Notes: generated by a model from the sequence alone, not told the origin. Counted from the stretch's first letter, positions 6,028 through 12,020 are shown. The stretch is DNA of 12,020 bases from CAG-1000 sp964345385 (GCA_964345385.1 CAYFQM010000019.1:1-12020), one strand, 5' to 3'. Translations and numbers: made by a program.

Positions 6028-6456
6028 TTATTTACCTTTTTTATCTTTTTTTTCTGTTTCTTCTATTTTTTCTTGTAAATCTTTTAAAACTTTTAATGCT
6101 TGCTTTCTAACTTCTGAAGCTGCTTTTTCAACTGCAGGAGTTCCTTTTTCAACAGCATAATCATATAGTTCTTCTGCTTTTACTTTGATAACTTCTGCTT
6201 GAGCTAAAGCAATTTCTTTTGCTTTTTCTTTATCTAATGAAGCTAATTCTTTTTTTAGAACTTCAACTTTATATAACAGTTCATCTTTTACTTCATCAAG
6301 ATCAATTTCTTTTGCTTTATCTAAAAGCTCATCAATTTTCTTTTTAAGTGCCTTTCTATTATTTTCACCTGTATCAGGACTAATTAACATTCCAATACCT
6401 GCTCCTAATGCTAAGGTACCTAAAAATCCTCCTAATTTTTTAAATCTTTTACTCAT
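6028..6456 (-). CDS. YtxH-family protein (general-stress type)
   Basis: This 142-aa protein starts with a short hydrophobic glycine-rich segment (FLGTLALGAGIGMLISPDTGENNR, residues 9-32), which is the YtxH-family signature of a Gly-zipper-like helix followed by (A/S)P.(S/T)G...R. The remainder is a long charged helical region rich in Lys, Glu and Ala, probably a coiled coil. In B. subtilis YtxH is encoded beside the DUF948 protein YtxG and is stress-induced; the molecular role is not known. Here too it follows the DUF948 gene, overlapping it by 8 bp with an AAGGAGGA site. The C-terminus is a Lys-rich tail. The T-box leader of proS begins about 11 bases after its stop. Confidence 0.85.
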   Translation of the reverse strand: MSKRFKKLGGFLGTLALGAGIGMLISPDTGENNRKALKKKIDELLDKAKEIDLDEVKDELLYKVEVLKKELASLDKEKAKEIALAQAEVIKVKAEELYDYAVEKGTPAVEKAASEVRKQALKVLKDLQEKIEETEKKDKKGK

Positions 6457-6730
6457 TTTCTTCCTCCTTATCTTTATTAAATACTTTATTTATTAATTTA
6501 TTTAATATTCCAACAATTACATCAGTTACAACACCAATTTTACCAGTAACTAAATCTACTACATTAAATACGCCATTTAATGAATTTAACTTAGCATTTA
6601 CATCATTAAGTAACTCATTAGTTTTTTCTAGTGTCTTTATTCCTTTTAATCCAAATACAATTGCTGTTATTAAAAATACTATTAATAATAAATAAATAAT
6701 TACGATTAAAACTTGAGATAGAATTTCCAT
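6449..6730 (-). CDS. DUF948 (YtxG-like) membrane protein
   Basis: This 93-aa protein has one strong membrane helix at about residues 5-28 (SQVLIVIIYLLLIVFLITAIVFGLKGIKTL). An amphipathic segment with Asn/Leu heptad-like spacing follows (LLNDVNAKLNSLNGVFNVVDLVTGKIG), and then a short charged tail. This layout, one N-terminal helix and a coiled-coil-like segment immediately upstream of a YtxH gene, is that of DUF948 proteins such as B. subtilis YtxG. It is shorter than many members (about 120-160 aa). An AGGAGG site precedes the ATG and only 2-3 bases separate it from the previous gene. Function is unknown; an envelope-associated role together with YtxH is inferred from pairing. Confidence 0.75.
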   Translation of the reverse strand: MEILSQVLIVIIYLLLIVFLITAIVFGLKGIKTLEKTNELLNDVNAKLNSLNGVFNVVDLVTGKIGVVTDVIVGILNKLINKVFNKDKEEENE

Positions 6731-6732
6731 TT

Positions 6733-7506
6733 TTATTCCTCCTTATCACTATACATTGAATCTATCAAATTAAATAAATCATGTTCTAATGTATGATCTA
6801 TTGTTGTATCAAATTCATTAGTGTCATACTCTTTTTCTTTATATTTATCTTCCAATTCCCCAATTGTTATATTAGTATCTTCCATACTATTAATTAAATT
6901 TTCAATTTTTTCAGTTTGATCATTTAATTTCTCTACTTCATTTTCTATTTTATTAATACTTTCTTTTACTTCTTTTGGAGCATTCACAAAAGTATCTTCA
7001 AATGTATCATTAATACCATATGCTTTCTTTCTAATAGTTTCATAATTTTTAACTGTGTTTTTTCTATCGTTATTTTCTTTATCTTTTTCAACAATATCTT
7101 CCAAATAATAATTTTTATCTAAAATTCCATATATTGGGCTTATTACTGGACTTGGTTTAAATTGTTTTGGACTAACTGCTATAGCAGGTTCTATACTTCT
7201 TGAAAATTTATTAGTATCAAGTGCAGTTACTCTAACTGGATCAGGTTCATTAGCAAAATCATCAAACTCATTAAAATTAAAAGTTCTTTCACTTCTAAAC
7301 AATTCTCTTTCACTATAAGTATTCTCTGTTTTAACATTTTCTACTACTTCTTCTTTAACAGTTTTAACTTTATCTTCTATTTCTTCTTGTTCAAACTCTT
7401 CTTTATCATCTGGCTCTATTTTAATAACATCTTGACTAACATCTTTATTGTCTTCTCGTTCGTCTTCATCATAAAATAAATCTTTGATTTTATCGAATAA
7501 TCCCAT
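6733..7506 (-). CDS. Acidic, mostly disordered protein with SPVISPIYG motif, function unknown
   Basis: I do not recognise the family. The start is placed at the ATG at 7506 (257 aa): GAGGTG eight bases upstream is its ribosome site, and an in-frame GTG at 7515 is merely part of that site. The N-terminus MGLFDKIKDLFY could form a membrane-binding amphipathic helix. Residues 12-65 are extremely acidic. Residues 105-130 form a non-acidic, proline-containing island, with FKPSPVISPIYGILD at 116-130. Residues about 175-225 look like a coiled coil, and the end is acidic. SepF was considered because of the N-terminus, but its conserved core is absent. A similar short (V)PSPIYG string is, from memory, present in the linker of the Bacillus DNA translocase SftA, encoded near ytxGH there. 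A division-site or envelope scaffold is a guess. Confidence 0.7.
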   Translation of the reverse strand: MGLFDKIKDLFYDEDEREDNKDVSQDVIKIEPDDKEEFEQEEIEDKVKTVKEEVVENVKTENTYSERELFRSERTFNFNEFDDFANEPDPVRVTALDTNKFSRSIEPAIAVSPKQFKPSPVISPIYGILDKNYYLEDIVEKDKENNDRKNTVKNYETIRKKAYGINDTFEDTFVNAPKEVKESINKIENEVEKLNDQTEKIENLINSMEDTNITIGELEDKYKEKEYDTNEFDTTIDHTLEHDLFNLIDSMYSDKEE

Positions 7507-7523
7507 TATGAACACCTCTTTTT

Positions 7524-8132
7524 CTACCTTAAGTATTTTAATATATTCTGATTAGATTTTCTATCTGGTTTAGGTATTGTATAAGCGCTTTCTTTTGTAT
7601 CCATACCCTTATCACCTATAACCTTATTAATAACTAAATCATTATATTTAATAGAATTTAATATTGATATACTTTGAGATATAGCATATCTTAAATCTTT
7701 TTCTTCTACTTCTACTTCTATTATAGCATAATTATAACACAACTCAACACAAAAAGTATCATCCTTTTTCTTTATATGTAAAAATCCTTTTTTATCTTTA
7801 TTTTCAAATGAATAATATATATAATCGTCTTCTTCTCTATATTCTTCATTATGCGCTTTGTAATAATAACTTACTAAATCTACATACATATAATAAGAAT
7901 TTGATTTAGATACTAAAACTTGAACATAATCTTCATCTTTGCTAACAGTAAAATCTATTGGAAGATAATATCTATAACCTTTATTATTAATATTATTAAC
8001 ATTATTCTTTGTATTTATTCCAATATCAATTATTTCTTCTATACTCTTATCATTTAAATAATACATTGAACAAGAAGATAATAACAGCATATTTATAATA
8101 GTTATACATATAATTAATATATTCTTTTTCAT
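7524..8132 (-). CDS. Predicted lipoprotein, function unknown
   Basis: This 202-aa protein has a lipoprotein signal peptide: MKKN, a hydrophobic core (residues 5-18) and the lipobox LSSC with the lipid-modified cysteine at C21. The mature part should sit on the outer face of the cytoplasmic membrane. It is Tyr- and Asp-rich, with an apparent alpha/beta pattern (for example YYLPIDFTV, YYMYVDLVSYYYK and FLHIKKKDDTFCVELCYNYAIIEVEV). No domain is recognised. The ribosome site AAGGAG stands 7 bases before the ATG. It is the first gene behind the promoter at the end of trmB. The next three genes are also membrane-linked or scaffold-like, which suggests an envelope-related unit. Confidence 0.8.
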   Translation of the reverse strand: MKKNILIICITIINMLLLSSCSMYYLNDKSIEEIIDIGINTKNNVNNINNKGYRYYLPIDFTVSKDEDYVQVLVSKSNSYYMYVDLVSYYYKAHNEEYREEDDYIYYSFENKDKKGFLHIKKKDDTFCVELCYNYAIIEVEVEEKDLRYAISQSISILNSIKYNDLVINKVIGDKGMDTKESAYTIPKPDRKSNQNILKYLR

Positions 8133-8149
8133 ATATAACTCCTTAATAA

Positions 8150-8178
8150 ATTATAACAAATTATTCATTTTTTAACAA
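8150..8178 (-). promoter_or_regulatory. Predicted promoter of the lipoprotein-ytxGH-proS operon
   Basis: Minus strand: TTGTTA (8178-8173, 4 of 6), a 17-bp spacer, and a perfect TATAAT (8155-8150) preceded by TGT, giving an extended -10 (TGn). It overlaps the last codons of trmB. Transcription would start about 10 bases before the lipoprotein ATG. It is the last convincing promoter seen before proS. Confidence 0.7.
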
Positions 8179-8779
8179 TTAAATAATTAATGTTTTTTCC
8201 CTCTTTAATATATTTTTCTTCAAACTCTGTTTTAATATCATCTTTATAATTTCTATCTATTTTTATAATTTCATATCCATAATCTACAAAAGATTTCATA
8301 GAATAATCAAAAAACAAATCATTGTCTGTTTTTAATATTATTTCACATTCTTTTTTAAATAAATTATCATATTTTTGTAAAAAACTAAGGTAAGTAAGTC
8401 TTCTTTTTTCATGTCTATTTTTAGGCCATGGATCACTAAAAGTTAAATAAATTTTATCTATTTCTTTATAAAACACATCTTCTATTTCTTTAGCATCCAT
8501 ACAAATTAATTTTAAATTGTTAAGTTTTAAATCTTCTAGTCTTTTAATACATGTAATTAACGCACTTGGATATTTTTCAATGCCAACATAATTAACATTT
8601 GGATAATTTAATGCATTTTCCACGATAAATTTTCCTCTTCCAGTACCAATTTCAACATATATTGGGTTGTTATTATTAAATAATTTACTCCACTTACTTT
8701 TATATTCTTTTGGATTGTTTATAACGTATGAAGAACGTCTAACAATATTTTCAGAATTAGGAATATATTTAAGTCTCAC
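8165..8779 (-). CDS. trmB: tRNA (guanine-N7-)-methyltransferase TrmB
   Basis: TrmB makes m7G46 in the tRNA variable loop using SAM. The SAM-binding motif is VEIGTGRGKF (residues 42-51) and the catalytic/tRNA motif is FSDPWPKNRHEKRRL (114-128); the TEFEEKY near the C-terminus is also a family hallmark. The longest frame starts at a GTG at 8788, but that GTG is part of the ribosome site AGGTGA (8790-8785). The next in-frame GTG at 8779 lies 5 bases further and yields MRLKYIP, which aligns with B. subtilis MRMRHKP, so I use it (204 aa). The gene diverges from lexA and ends in TGA. Confidence 0.95.
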   Translation of the reverse strand: MRLKYIPNSENIVRRSSYVINNPKEYKSKWSKLFNNNNPIYVEIGTGRGKFIVENALNYPNVNYVGIEKYPSALITCIKRLEDLKLNNLKLICMDAKEIEDVFYKEIDKIYLTFSDPWPKNRHEKRRLTYLSFLQKYDNLFKKECEIILKTDNDLFFDYSMKSFVDYGYEIIKIDRNYKDDIKTEFEEKYIKEGKNINYLIVKK

Positions 8780-8796
8780 TTTAATCACCTAAAATA

Positions 8797-8825
8797 ATTA
8801 TACAATAAAAAAGGCTTGAAAAATA
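8797..8825 (-). promoter_or_regulatory. Possible trmB promoter
   Basis: Minus strand: a perfect TATAAT (8802-8797) stands about 18 bases before the trmB GTG. The -35 at 17-bp spacing (TATTTT) is poor, so the promoter may be weak or activator-dependent. The LexA box lies immediately upstream of it. Confidence 0.4.
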
Positions 8826-8844
8826 TAGAACTTTTGTTTGTAAT
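8816..8844 (+). promoter_or_regulatory. Predicted lexA promoter
   Basis: TTGAAA (8816-8821, 5 of 6), a 17-bp spacer, and TGTAAT (8839-8844, 5 of 6). The LexA box fills most of the spacer, the expected geometry for autorepression. A second candidate is TTGACT (8849-8854) with TAACAT (8872-8877) at 17 bp and an extended TGn, but it would leave a leader of only about 10 bases. Confidence 0.6.
8827..8840. promoter_or_regulatory. Putative LexA (SOS) box
   Basis: The sequence AGAACTTTTGTTTG matches the Bacillus/Firmicutes SOS consensus CGAAC-N4-GTTYG in its core (GAAC, four bases, GTTT, G), with the first base different. It lies between the -35 and -10 of the lexA promoter and just upstream of the trmB -10, so LexA bound here should repress lexA and might also affect trmB. 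Confidence 0.65.
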
Positions 8845-8894
8845 TTTATTGACTAAAAGAAGCTATTATGATAACATTTACTTAGGTGATAATT

Positions 8895-9512
8895 ATGAAG
8901 AAACTAACTTCTAAACAAGAAAAAGTCTTAACTGAAATAAAAAAATTTATTGCTAAAAACGGCTTTTCTCCTTCAATAAGAGAATTATGCACAGCATGTA
9001 ATTTAAGAAGTAGTGCGACAATGTTCGTTCATTTAAAAACATTAACTGAAAAAGGTTATATCAATCAAACAAAAGGAAAATTTAGAACTATTGAACTAAA
9101 TGTTAAGAATGAATATTTAATTGATAATGATGATGTGGTTTTAGTTCCACTACTTGGTAATATAAGCGCTGGTAATTTAAATGAAGCTATAGAAAACCCA
9201 GATGAATATTTTTCAATACCTAAATCTTTACTACCAAAAAATAAAGATGTATTTACATTACTTGTTAAAGGCGACTCTATGATTAATGCAGGAATATATG
9301 ATAAAGATATTGTAATAATTGAAAAAACAAACGAAGCAAAAAATAAAGATATAATTGTCGCAATGAGTGATGAAAATGAAGTAACATTAAAAAGATTTTT
9401 TAAAGAAAAAAACTATATTAGATTAAAACCAGAAAACGATTTAATGGATGACATAATCTTACCAAATGTAACTGTTTTGGGAAAAATAATAGGTTTATAT
9501 AGAAAAATCTAA
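8895..9512 (+). CDS. lexA: SOS transcriptional repressor LexA
   Basis: LexA binds SOS boxes and cleaves itself when stimulated by RecA filaments on single-stranded DNA. Residues 1-68 are the winged-helix DNA-binding domain (GFSPSIREL and the recognition region SSATMFVHLKTLTEKGYI). The C-terminal S24 peptidase domain has the Ala92-Gly93 cleavage site (ISAG), catalytic Ser128 (KGDSMI) and Lys166 (VTLKRFF), each one residue from the B. subtilis positions. The ATG at 8895 is chosen over an in-frame GTG at 8886, because that GTG belongs to the ribosome site AGGTGA. The resulting 205 aa equals the B. subtilis length. It is the only plus-strand gene here. Its stop overlaps the truA stop by 4 bp. Confidence 0.97.
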   Translation: MKKLTSKQEKVLTEIKKFIAKNGFSPSIRELCTACNLRSSATMFVHLKTLTEKGYINQTKGKFRTIELNVKNEYLIDNDDVVLVPLLGNISAGNLNEAIENPDEYFSIPKSLLPKNKDVFTLLVKGDSMINAGIYDKDIVIIEKTNEAKNKDIIVAMSDENEVTLKRFFKEKNYIRLKPENDLMDDIILPNVTVLGKIIGLYRKI

Positions 9513-9543
9513 TAAAACTCAATTTCTTTTAAGTATAAACCTA
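9490..9543. repeat. Inverted repeat spanning the lexA/truA convergent overlap
   Basis: A perfect 10-bp inverted repeat, TAGGTTTATA (9490-9499) and TATAAACCTA (9534-9543), encloses the two stop codons. An inner AGAAA/TTTCT pair (9501-9505, 9523-9527) could extend the stem. Both arms are coding: they specify Gly-Leu-Tyr in lexA and in truA. It could act as a shared 3' structure for both messages, but there is no clear U-run. Confidence 0.4.
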
Positions 9544-10234
9544 CTGATGAAGCACAAAGTCCTAAACTAGACCTATCATTAGATTTAAATATATTATTAA
9601 TATCTTCTAAGGTCTTTTTACCCTCATTTATATCTAATAAAAGCCCCACTATATTTCTAATCATATATCTTAAAAAACCTTTAGATGAAAATGTTAAAGT
9701 TAACATTTCATCATTTATTTCATATTTAATTAATATGTTTCTTTCATAATTTTTATTATTTTTATCACTTGTAAAACTTTTAAAATTATGCATACCACTT
9801 ATAATGGATATAAATTTTTTAATTAAACGTTTATCTATTTTTTTATTATACTGAAGACAATATTTTCTTTCTATAGGATTATACTTTCCCATATTTATTT
9901 TATAAATATAGATTTTGTTTTTAACACTATATCTAGCATTAAACGAATCATCCACTAAAAATATATTATTTATATAAATGCTTTTATTAATAACTGAATT
10001 AAGACTTTTCTTTAACTTTGTTATATCAATTTCTTTATCTATCTCAAAATGACAATATTGATTTATCGCATGAACTCCCCTATCTGTTCTTGATGAAGAA
10101 GTTATTTTAATATTTTCATTTAATATTTTTGATAAGCTCTTTTCTAATTCACCTTGCACGGTTATATAATTTTTTTGTATTTGATAACCATAAAACTCAC
10201 TGCCATCATAAGATAAATTAATTAAATATTTCAT
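9509..10234 (-). CDS. truA: tRNA pseudouridine(38-40) synthase TruA
   Basis: TruA isomerises uridines 38-40 in the anticodon stem-loop of many tRNAs. The N-terminal YDGSEFYGYQIQ (residues 9-20) and VQGELE are typical, and the catalytic aspartate is D51 in SSRTDRGVHA (47-56). FLRYMIRNIVGLLLDI (about 185-200) is the conserved second-domain motif. The length (241 aa) is normal. A GAAAGGA site lies 5 bases before the ATG. In many Firmicutes truA follows the ecfAAT transporter genes; here it follows the pseudopilin and its terminator, so it probably has its own promoter. Confidence 0.95.
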   Translation of the reverse strand: MKYLINLSYDGSEFYGYQIQKNYITVQGELEKSLSKILNENIKITSSSRTDRGVHAINQYCHFEIDKEIDITKLKKSLNSVINKSIYINNIFLVDDSFNARYSVKNKIYIYKINMGKYNPIERKYCLQYNKKIDKRLIKKFISIISGMHNFKSFTSDKNNKNYERNILIKYEINDEMLTLTFSSKGFLRYMIRNIVGLLLDINEGKKTLEDINNIFKSNDRSSLGLCASSVGLYLKEIEFY

Positions 10235-10250
10235 AAAAATCCTTTCAATT

Positions 10251-10276
10251 AAAAAACATACGTCTTTACGTATGTT
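10251..10276 (-). terminator. Intrinsic terminator of the pseudopilin gene
   Basis: Minus strand: a perfect 8-bp stem AACATACG/CGTATGTT with a 6-base loop TAAAGA runs into TTTTTT (two of which are in the stem). It lies 17 bases after the pseudopilin stop and just ahead of truA. Confidence 0.8.
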
Positions 10277-10285
10277 ATTATATCA
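10277..10285 (-). promoter_or_regulatory. Possible extended -10 promoter of truA
   Basis: Minus strand: TGATATAAT, a perfect TATAAT (10282-10277) with a TGn extension. No good -35 is seen at 17 bp (GACTTT, inside the last pseudopilin codons). Transcription would start at the terminator hairpin, placing that hairpin at the 5' end of the truA message. Confidence 0.4.
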
Positions 10286-10293
10286 TATTAATA

Positions 10294-11133
10294 TTATTGA
10301 AAGTCTACTGGTTCATCAGTAATTAATTTAGCTACTATATTTCCTAAAGCACATACATTAGGATTTTCTGTTTTATATGTATTATCTTGACAAGGAACAC
10401 TATTAGTTAAATTATATAAACCAATCACTCTATAATATCTATTATCATGACGTAAATAATTATTTTTAGTATTTCCTTTAACAATACATGCATTTACTTC
10501 ATCATCTGTTAAAACTAATTTTTTAGTTTCTTCGTTCCATGTAGCTGACACTAATTTAGCTCTATTTGCAGCACATCCACATCTAACTACTTCTTCTCCT
10601 TTATATGCAGCACCTTCTAAAAGCCCCTCATCAAAATGTTCACATACTACATTTGTTAAAATATCATTAAATTTCTTTTCAGGTGTCGCTGCTAAAGACT
10701 CATCATCAATTGAAGCAATCACTCCTGAAACATCTTTTTGAAGAAGAACTTTAACTCCATTCATTGATACATTATTTATAGGATTAATAATACATCCATT
10801 AGTAAATACTTCTTCTGATGCACTATTATCATGAGTAACTACAACTGATGTACAATCAAGATACTTTTCATCATCAGAACTTTCAACCTTTAAATAATCA
10901 GATCTTATAAGTTCTGCAACAAATATACTTGCTGTATTAGTTCCTTGAAAAATATCTGGGTTATCTTGAGCAAATAATTCAGCAGCAGTAATTATACTTT
11001 CTTTTTTAGTTTTAAGCATTCTTTGATTAACTTTTTTATTAATCATTATTACACTAGGCACTATAATTACAGATATAAGTGCAACTATAGCTATAACAAC
11101 TAACATTTCAGTTAAAGAAAAACCTTTTTTCAT
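10294..11133 (-). CDS. Type II/IV pseudopilin-like protein (prepilin), isolated
   Basis: The true start is the ATG at 11133 (279 aa), preceded by GAGGTGA with 4 bases spacing; the longer frame from 11193 starts inside the promoter region. MKKG|FSLTEMLVVIAIVALISVIIV is a textbook prepilin leader: cleavage after Gly4, Phe as residue +1, Glu at +5, then a hydrophobic helix. The mature part is unusually large for a minor pilin and has about ten cysteines, including RCGCAANR and two further cysteines near the C-terminus (VPCQDN, NVCALG), consistent with a disulphide-rich exported domain. No other secretion or pilus gene is in the window. It has its own promoter and terminator, so it appears monocistronic. 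It could be a competence-type pseudopilin, a surface protein or a minor pilin; the sequence does not decide. Confidence 0.85.
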   Translation of the reverse strand: MKKGFSLTEMLVVIAIVALISVIIVPSVIMINKKVNQRMLKTKKESIITAAELFAQDNPDIFQGTNTASIFVAELIRSDYLKVESSDDEKYLDCTSVVVTHDNSASEEVFTNGCIINPINNVSMNGVKVLLQKDVSGVIASIDDESLAATPEKKFNDILTNVVCEHFDEGLLEGAAYKGEEVVRCGCAANRAKLVSATWNEETKKLVLTDDEVNACIVKGNTKNNYLRHDNRYYRVIGLYNLTNSVPCQDNTYKTENPNVCALGNIVAKLITDEPVDFQ

Positions 11134-11161
11134 ATTTTCACCTCTTCTACTATATACATAC

Positions 11162-11190
11162 ATTATAAAATATATTAATGTTTTTTGCAA
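11162..11190 (-). promoter_or_regulatory. Predicted sigma-A promoter of the pseudopilin gene
   Basis: Minus strand: TTGCAA (11190-11185, 5 of 6 matches to TTGACA by position TTG..A), a 17-bp spacer, and a perfect TATAAT (11167-11162). It begins 3 bases after the rbgA stop and gives a leader of about 20-25 bases. Confidence 0.8.
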
Positions 11191-11192
11191 CA

Positions 11193-12020
11193 TTATATTT
11201 CATCAAAAGTAATATTTTTAATTTTTTCTTGTTTTATATCATTTAATATTAATAAACTAACTCTTTCATAATCAACTTCATCTTTAAATGGAATACCCCT
11301 ATATTTAGAGATTTTTTCAAAACACTCAGTCATATTATCATCACTATAATAATCTATTCCAAAACGTTCTTTTAAAACGCTTTTATAATTATTTAGTTTT
11401 TTAAGTATATGAATTCCAACTTCAGAAATAGGAATTATTTCTTCTTTTATTGAACTCATTGAAGCCAAATTATAAGCAGTTTCAACTTCTTCAATCTTAG
11501 GCCATAATATCCCTGGTGTATCTACTAAATTAATTAGTTCATTAATTTTAATTGTTTCAAATCGTCTAGTAACACCAGGTTTATTTGCTACATTTAATTT
11601 CTTTTTACTAGCCATTCTATTAATTAAAGTGCTTTTTCCAACATTAGGAATACCTACTACTAAACACTTAGCACTTTTAGGAAGAAGACCTTTTTTATTT
11701 CTTTTAATATTTTCTTCCTTCATAACATTATTAATAATATTAATTAGTTTTTTATAATCATTATTATCTTTAGAATTTAACGAAATAACAATAAAGCCTC
11801 TATCCTCATAATATTTAATCCATTTATCAGTTTTAGTTTTATCACATAAATCATATTTATTAAATATTAATATTACTTTTTTACTTTTAGTATATTTGTC
11901 TAAATCAGGTATATGGGAACTTTTAGGTATACGAGCATCTAAAAGCTCTAATATAATATCAATATTTGGCATTATATCATTAATCTCTCTTCTTGTTTTA
12001 GCCATATGACCTGGATACCA
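11193..12020 (-). CDS. rbgA: Ribosome biogenesis GTPase RbgA (YlqF), 5' end beyond the window
   Basis: RbgA is a circularly permuted GTPase needed for late 50S assembly in Bacillus. The G motifs appear in permuted order: NKYD (G4), then GIPNVGKST (G1 P-loop), KPGVT (G2 region) and DTPGILWP (G3). A helical C-terminal domain follows. An ATG at 12005 is internal: upstream of it, up to the window edge, the same frame encodes WYPGH, giving WYPGHMAKTRREI, the conserved N-terminal RbgA motif. The gene is therefore cut by the right edge and only a few N-terminal codons are missing. The stop TAA is 3 bases before the pseudopilin promoter, and no terminator was seen after the gene. Confidence 0.96.
   Translation of the reverse strand, partial: WYPGHMAKTRREINDIMPNIDIILELLDARIPKSSHIPDLDKYTKSKKVILIFNKYDLCDKTKTDKWIKYYEDRGFIVISLNSKDNNDYKKLINIINNVMKEENIKRNKKGLLPKSAKCLVVGIPNVGKSTLINRMASKKKLNVANKPGVTRRFETIKINELINLVDTPGILWPKIEEVETAYNLASMSSIKEEIIPISEVGIHILKKLNNYKSVLKERFGIDYYSDDNMTECFEKISKYRGIPFKDEVDYERVSLLILNDIKQEKIKNITFDEI

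Noticed and set aside
6733..7506. SepF cell-division protein
   Set aside because: The N-terminus MGLFDKIKDLF is reminiscent, but the conserved SepF core domain is absent and the rest is acidic and coiled-coil.
8849..8877. TTGACT/TAACAT as the main lexA promoter
   Set aside because: It has correct spacing and a TGn, but the -10 matches poorly and the leader would be only about 10 bases; the upstream pair encloses the LexA box and fits better.
11134..11193. Twenty-codon N-terminal extension of the pseudopilin
   Set aside because: It covers the promoter -10 and the ribosome site and places the prepilin leader internally; the ATG at 11133 has a good GAGGTGA and gives a canonical leader.
11193..12005. 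rbgA starting at the ATG at 12005
   Set aside because: The frame continues upstream to the edge as WYPGH, the conserved residues that precede this Met in RbgA, so the start is outside the window.
1..12020. Mycoplasma genetic code (TGA as Trp)
   Set aside because: rsmE and trmB end at TGA at the expected family length and tryptophans are TGG.
1..12020. CRISPR arrays, phage genes, tRNA or rRNA genes
   Set aside because: No regularly spaced direct repeats, integrase or phage structural genes, and no stretch with tRNA or rRNA features was seen on either strand.

Overview
The window is a compact, very AT-rich stretch (roughly a quarter G+C by eye) of a bacterial chromosome. It looks like a low-GC Firmicutes/Bacilli-type genome. 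The evidence is Bacillus-style gene sets (infC-rpmI-rplT with an attenuator leader, rsmE-mtaB, a DUF948/YtxH pair, a LexA of B. subtilis length and site spacing), strong Shine-Dalgarno sites, sigma-A-like promoters and a T-box leader. TGA is a stop (rsmE and trmB end in TGA) and Trp is TGG, so this is the standard bacterial code and not the mycoplasma code. An uncultured gut-type Bacilli/Erysipelotrichia/RF39-like lineage would fit, but the sequence alone does not settle it. All genes run on the minus strand except lexA.

Read in transcription order (right to left): (1) rbgA, a ribosome-assembly GTPase, runs off the right edge. (2) A lone type II/IV pseudopilin has its own promoter and terminator. 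(3) truA meets lexA tail to tail with a 4-bp overlap. (4) lexA (plus strand) and trmB diverge from a short control region that carries a LexA box. (5) A promoter at the end of trmB drives lipoprotein, acidic SPIYG-motif protein, DUF948 protein and YtxH protein, then a T-box leader and archaeal-type proS. (6) A consensus promoter and L20-type attenuator leader precede infC-rpmI-rplT, closed by a terminator. (7) A second promoter starts smr, rsmE, membrane protein and mtaB, which runs to the left edge.

Most of the genes serve translation: ribosomal proteins L35 and L20, IF-3, prolyl-tRNA synthetase, ribosome assembly (RbgA), rRNA methylation (RsmE) and tRNA modification (TruA, TrmB, MtaB). Two RNA leaders regulate them. 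The proS T-box has a complete antiterminator-type fold but no visible terminator. Its 3' strand can instead pair with the proS Shine-Dalgarno, which suggests translational control. The infC leader shows mutually exclusive antiterminator and terminator helices.

Several obvious start codons are wrong. infC most likely starts at an AUA codon 15 nt inside the longest frame. lexA, trmB and the acidic protein have their Shine-Dalgarno GGTG misread as a GTG start. The pseudopilin starts 20 codons downstream of the longest frame, and rbgA continues past the edge. The most unusual observations are the putative translational T-box inside an operon, ribosomal protein L20 with a C-terminal SAP/Rho-N-like extension, the AUA start of infC, and two unrecognised envelope-associated proteins with short repeated or conserved-looking motifs.
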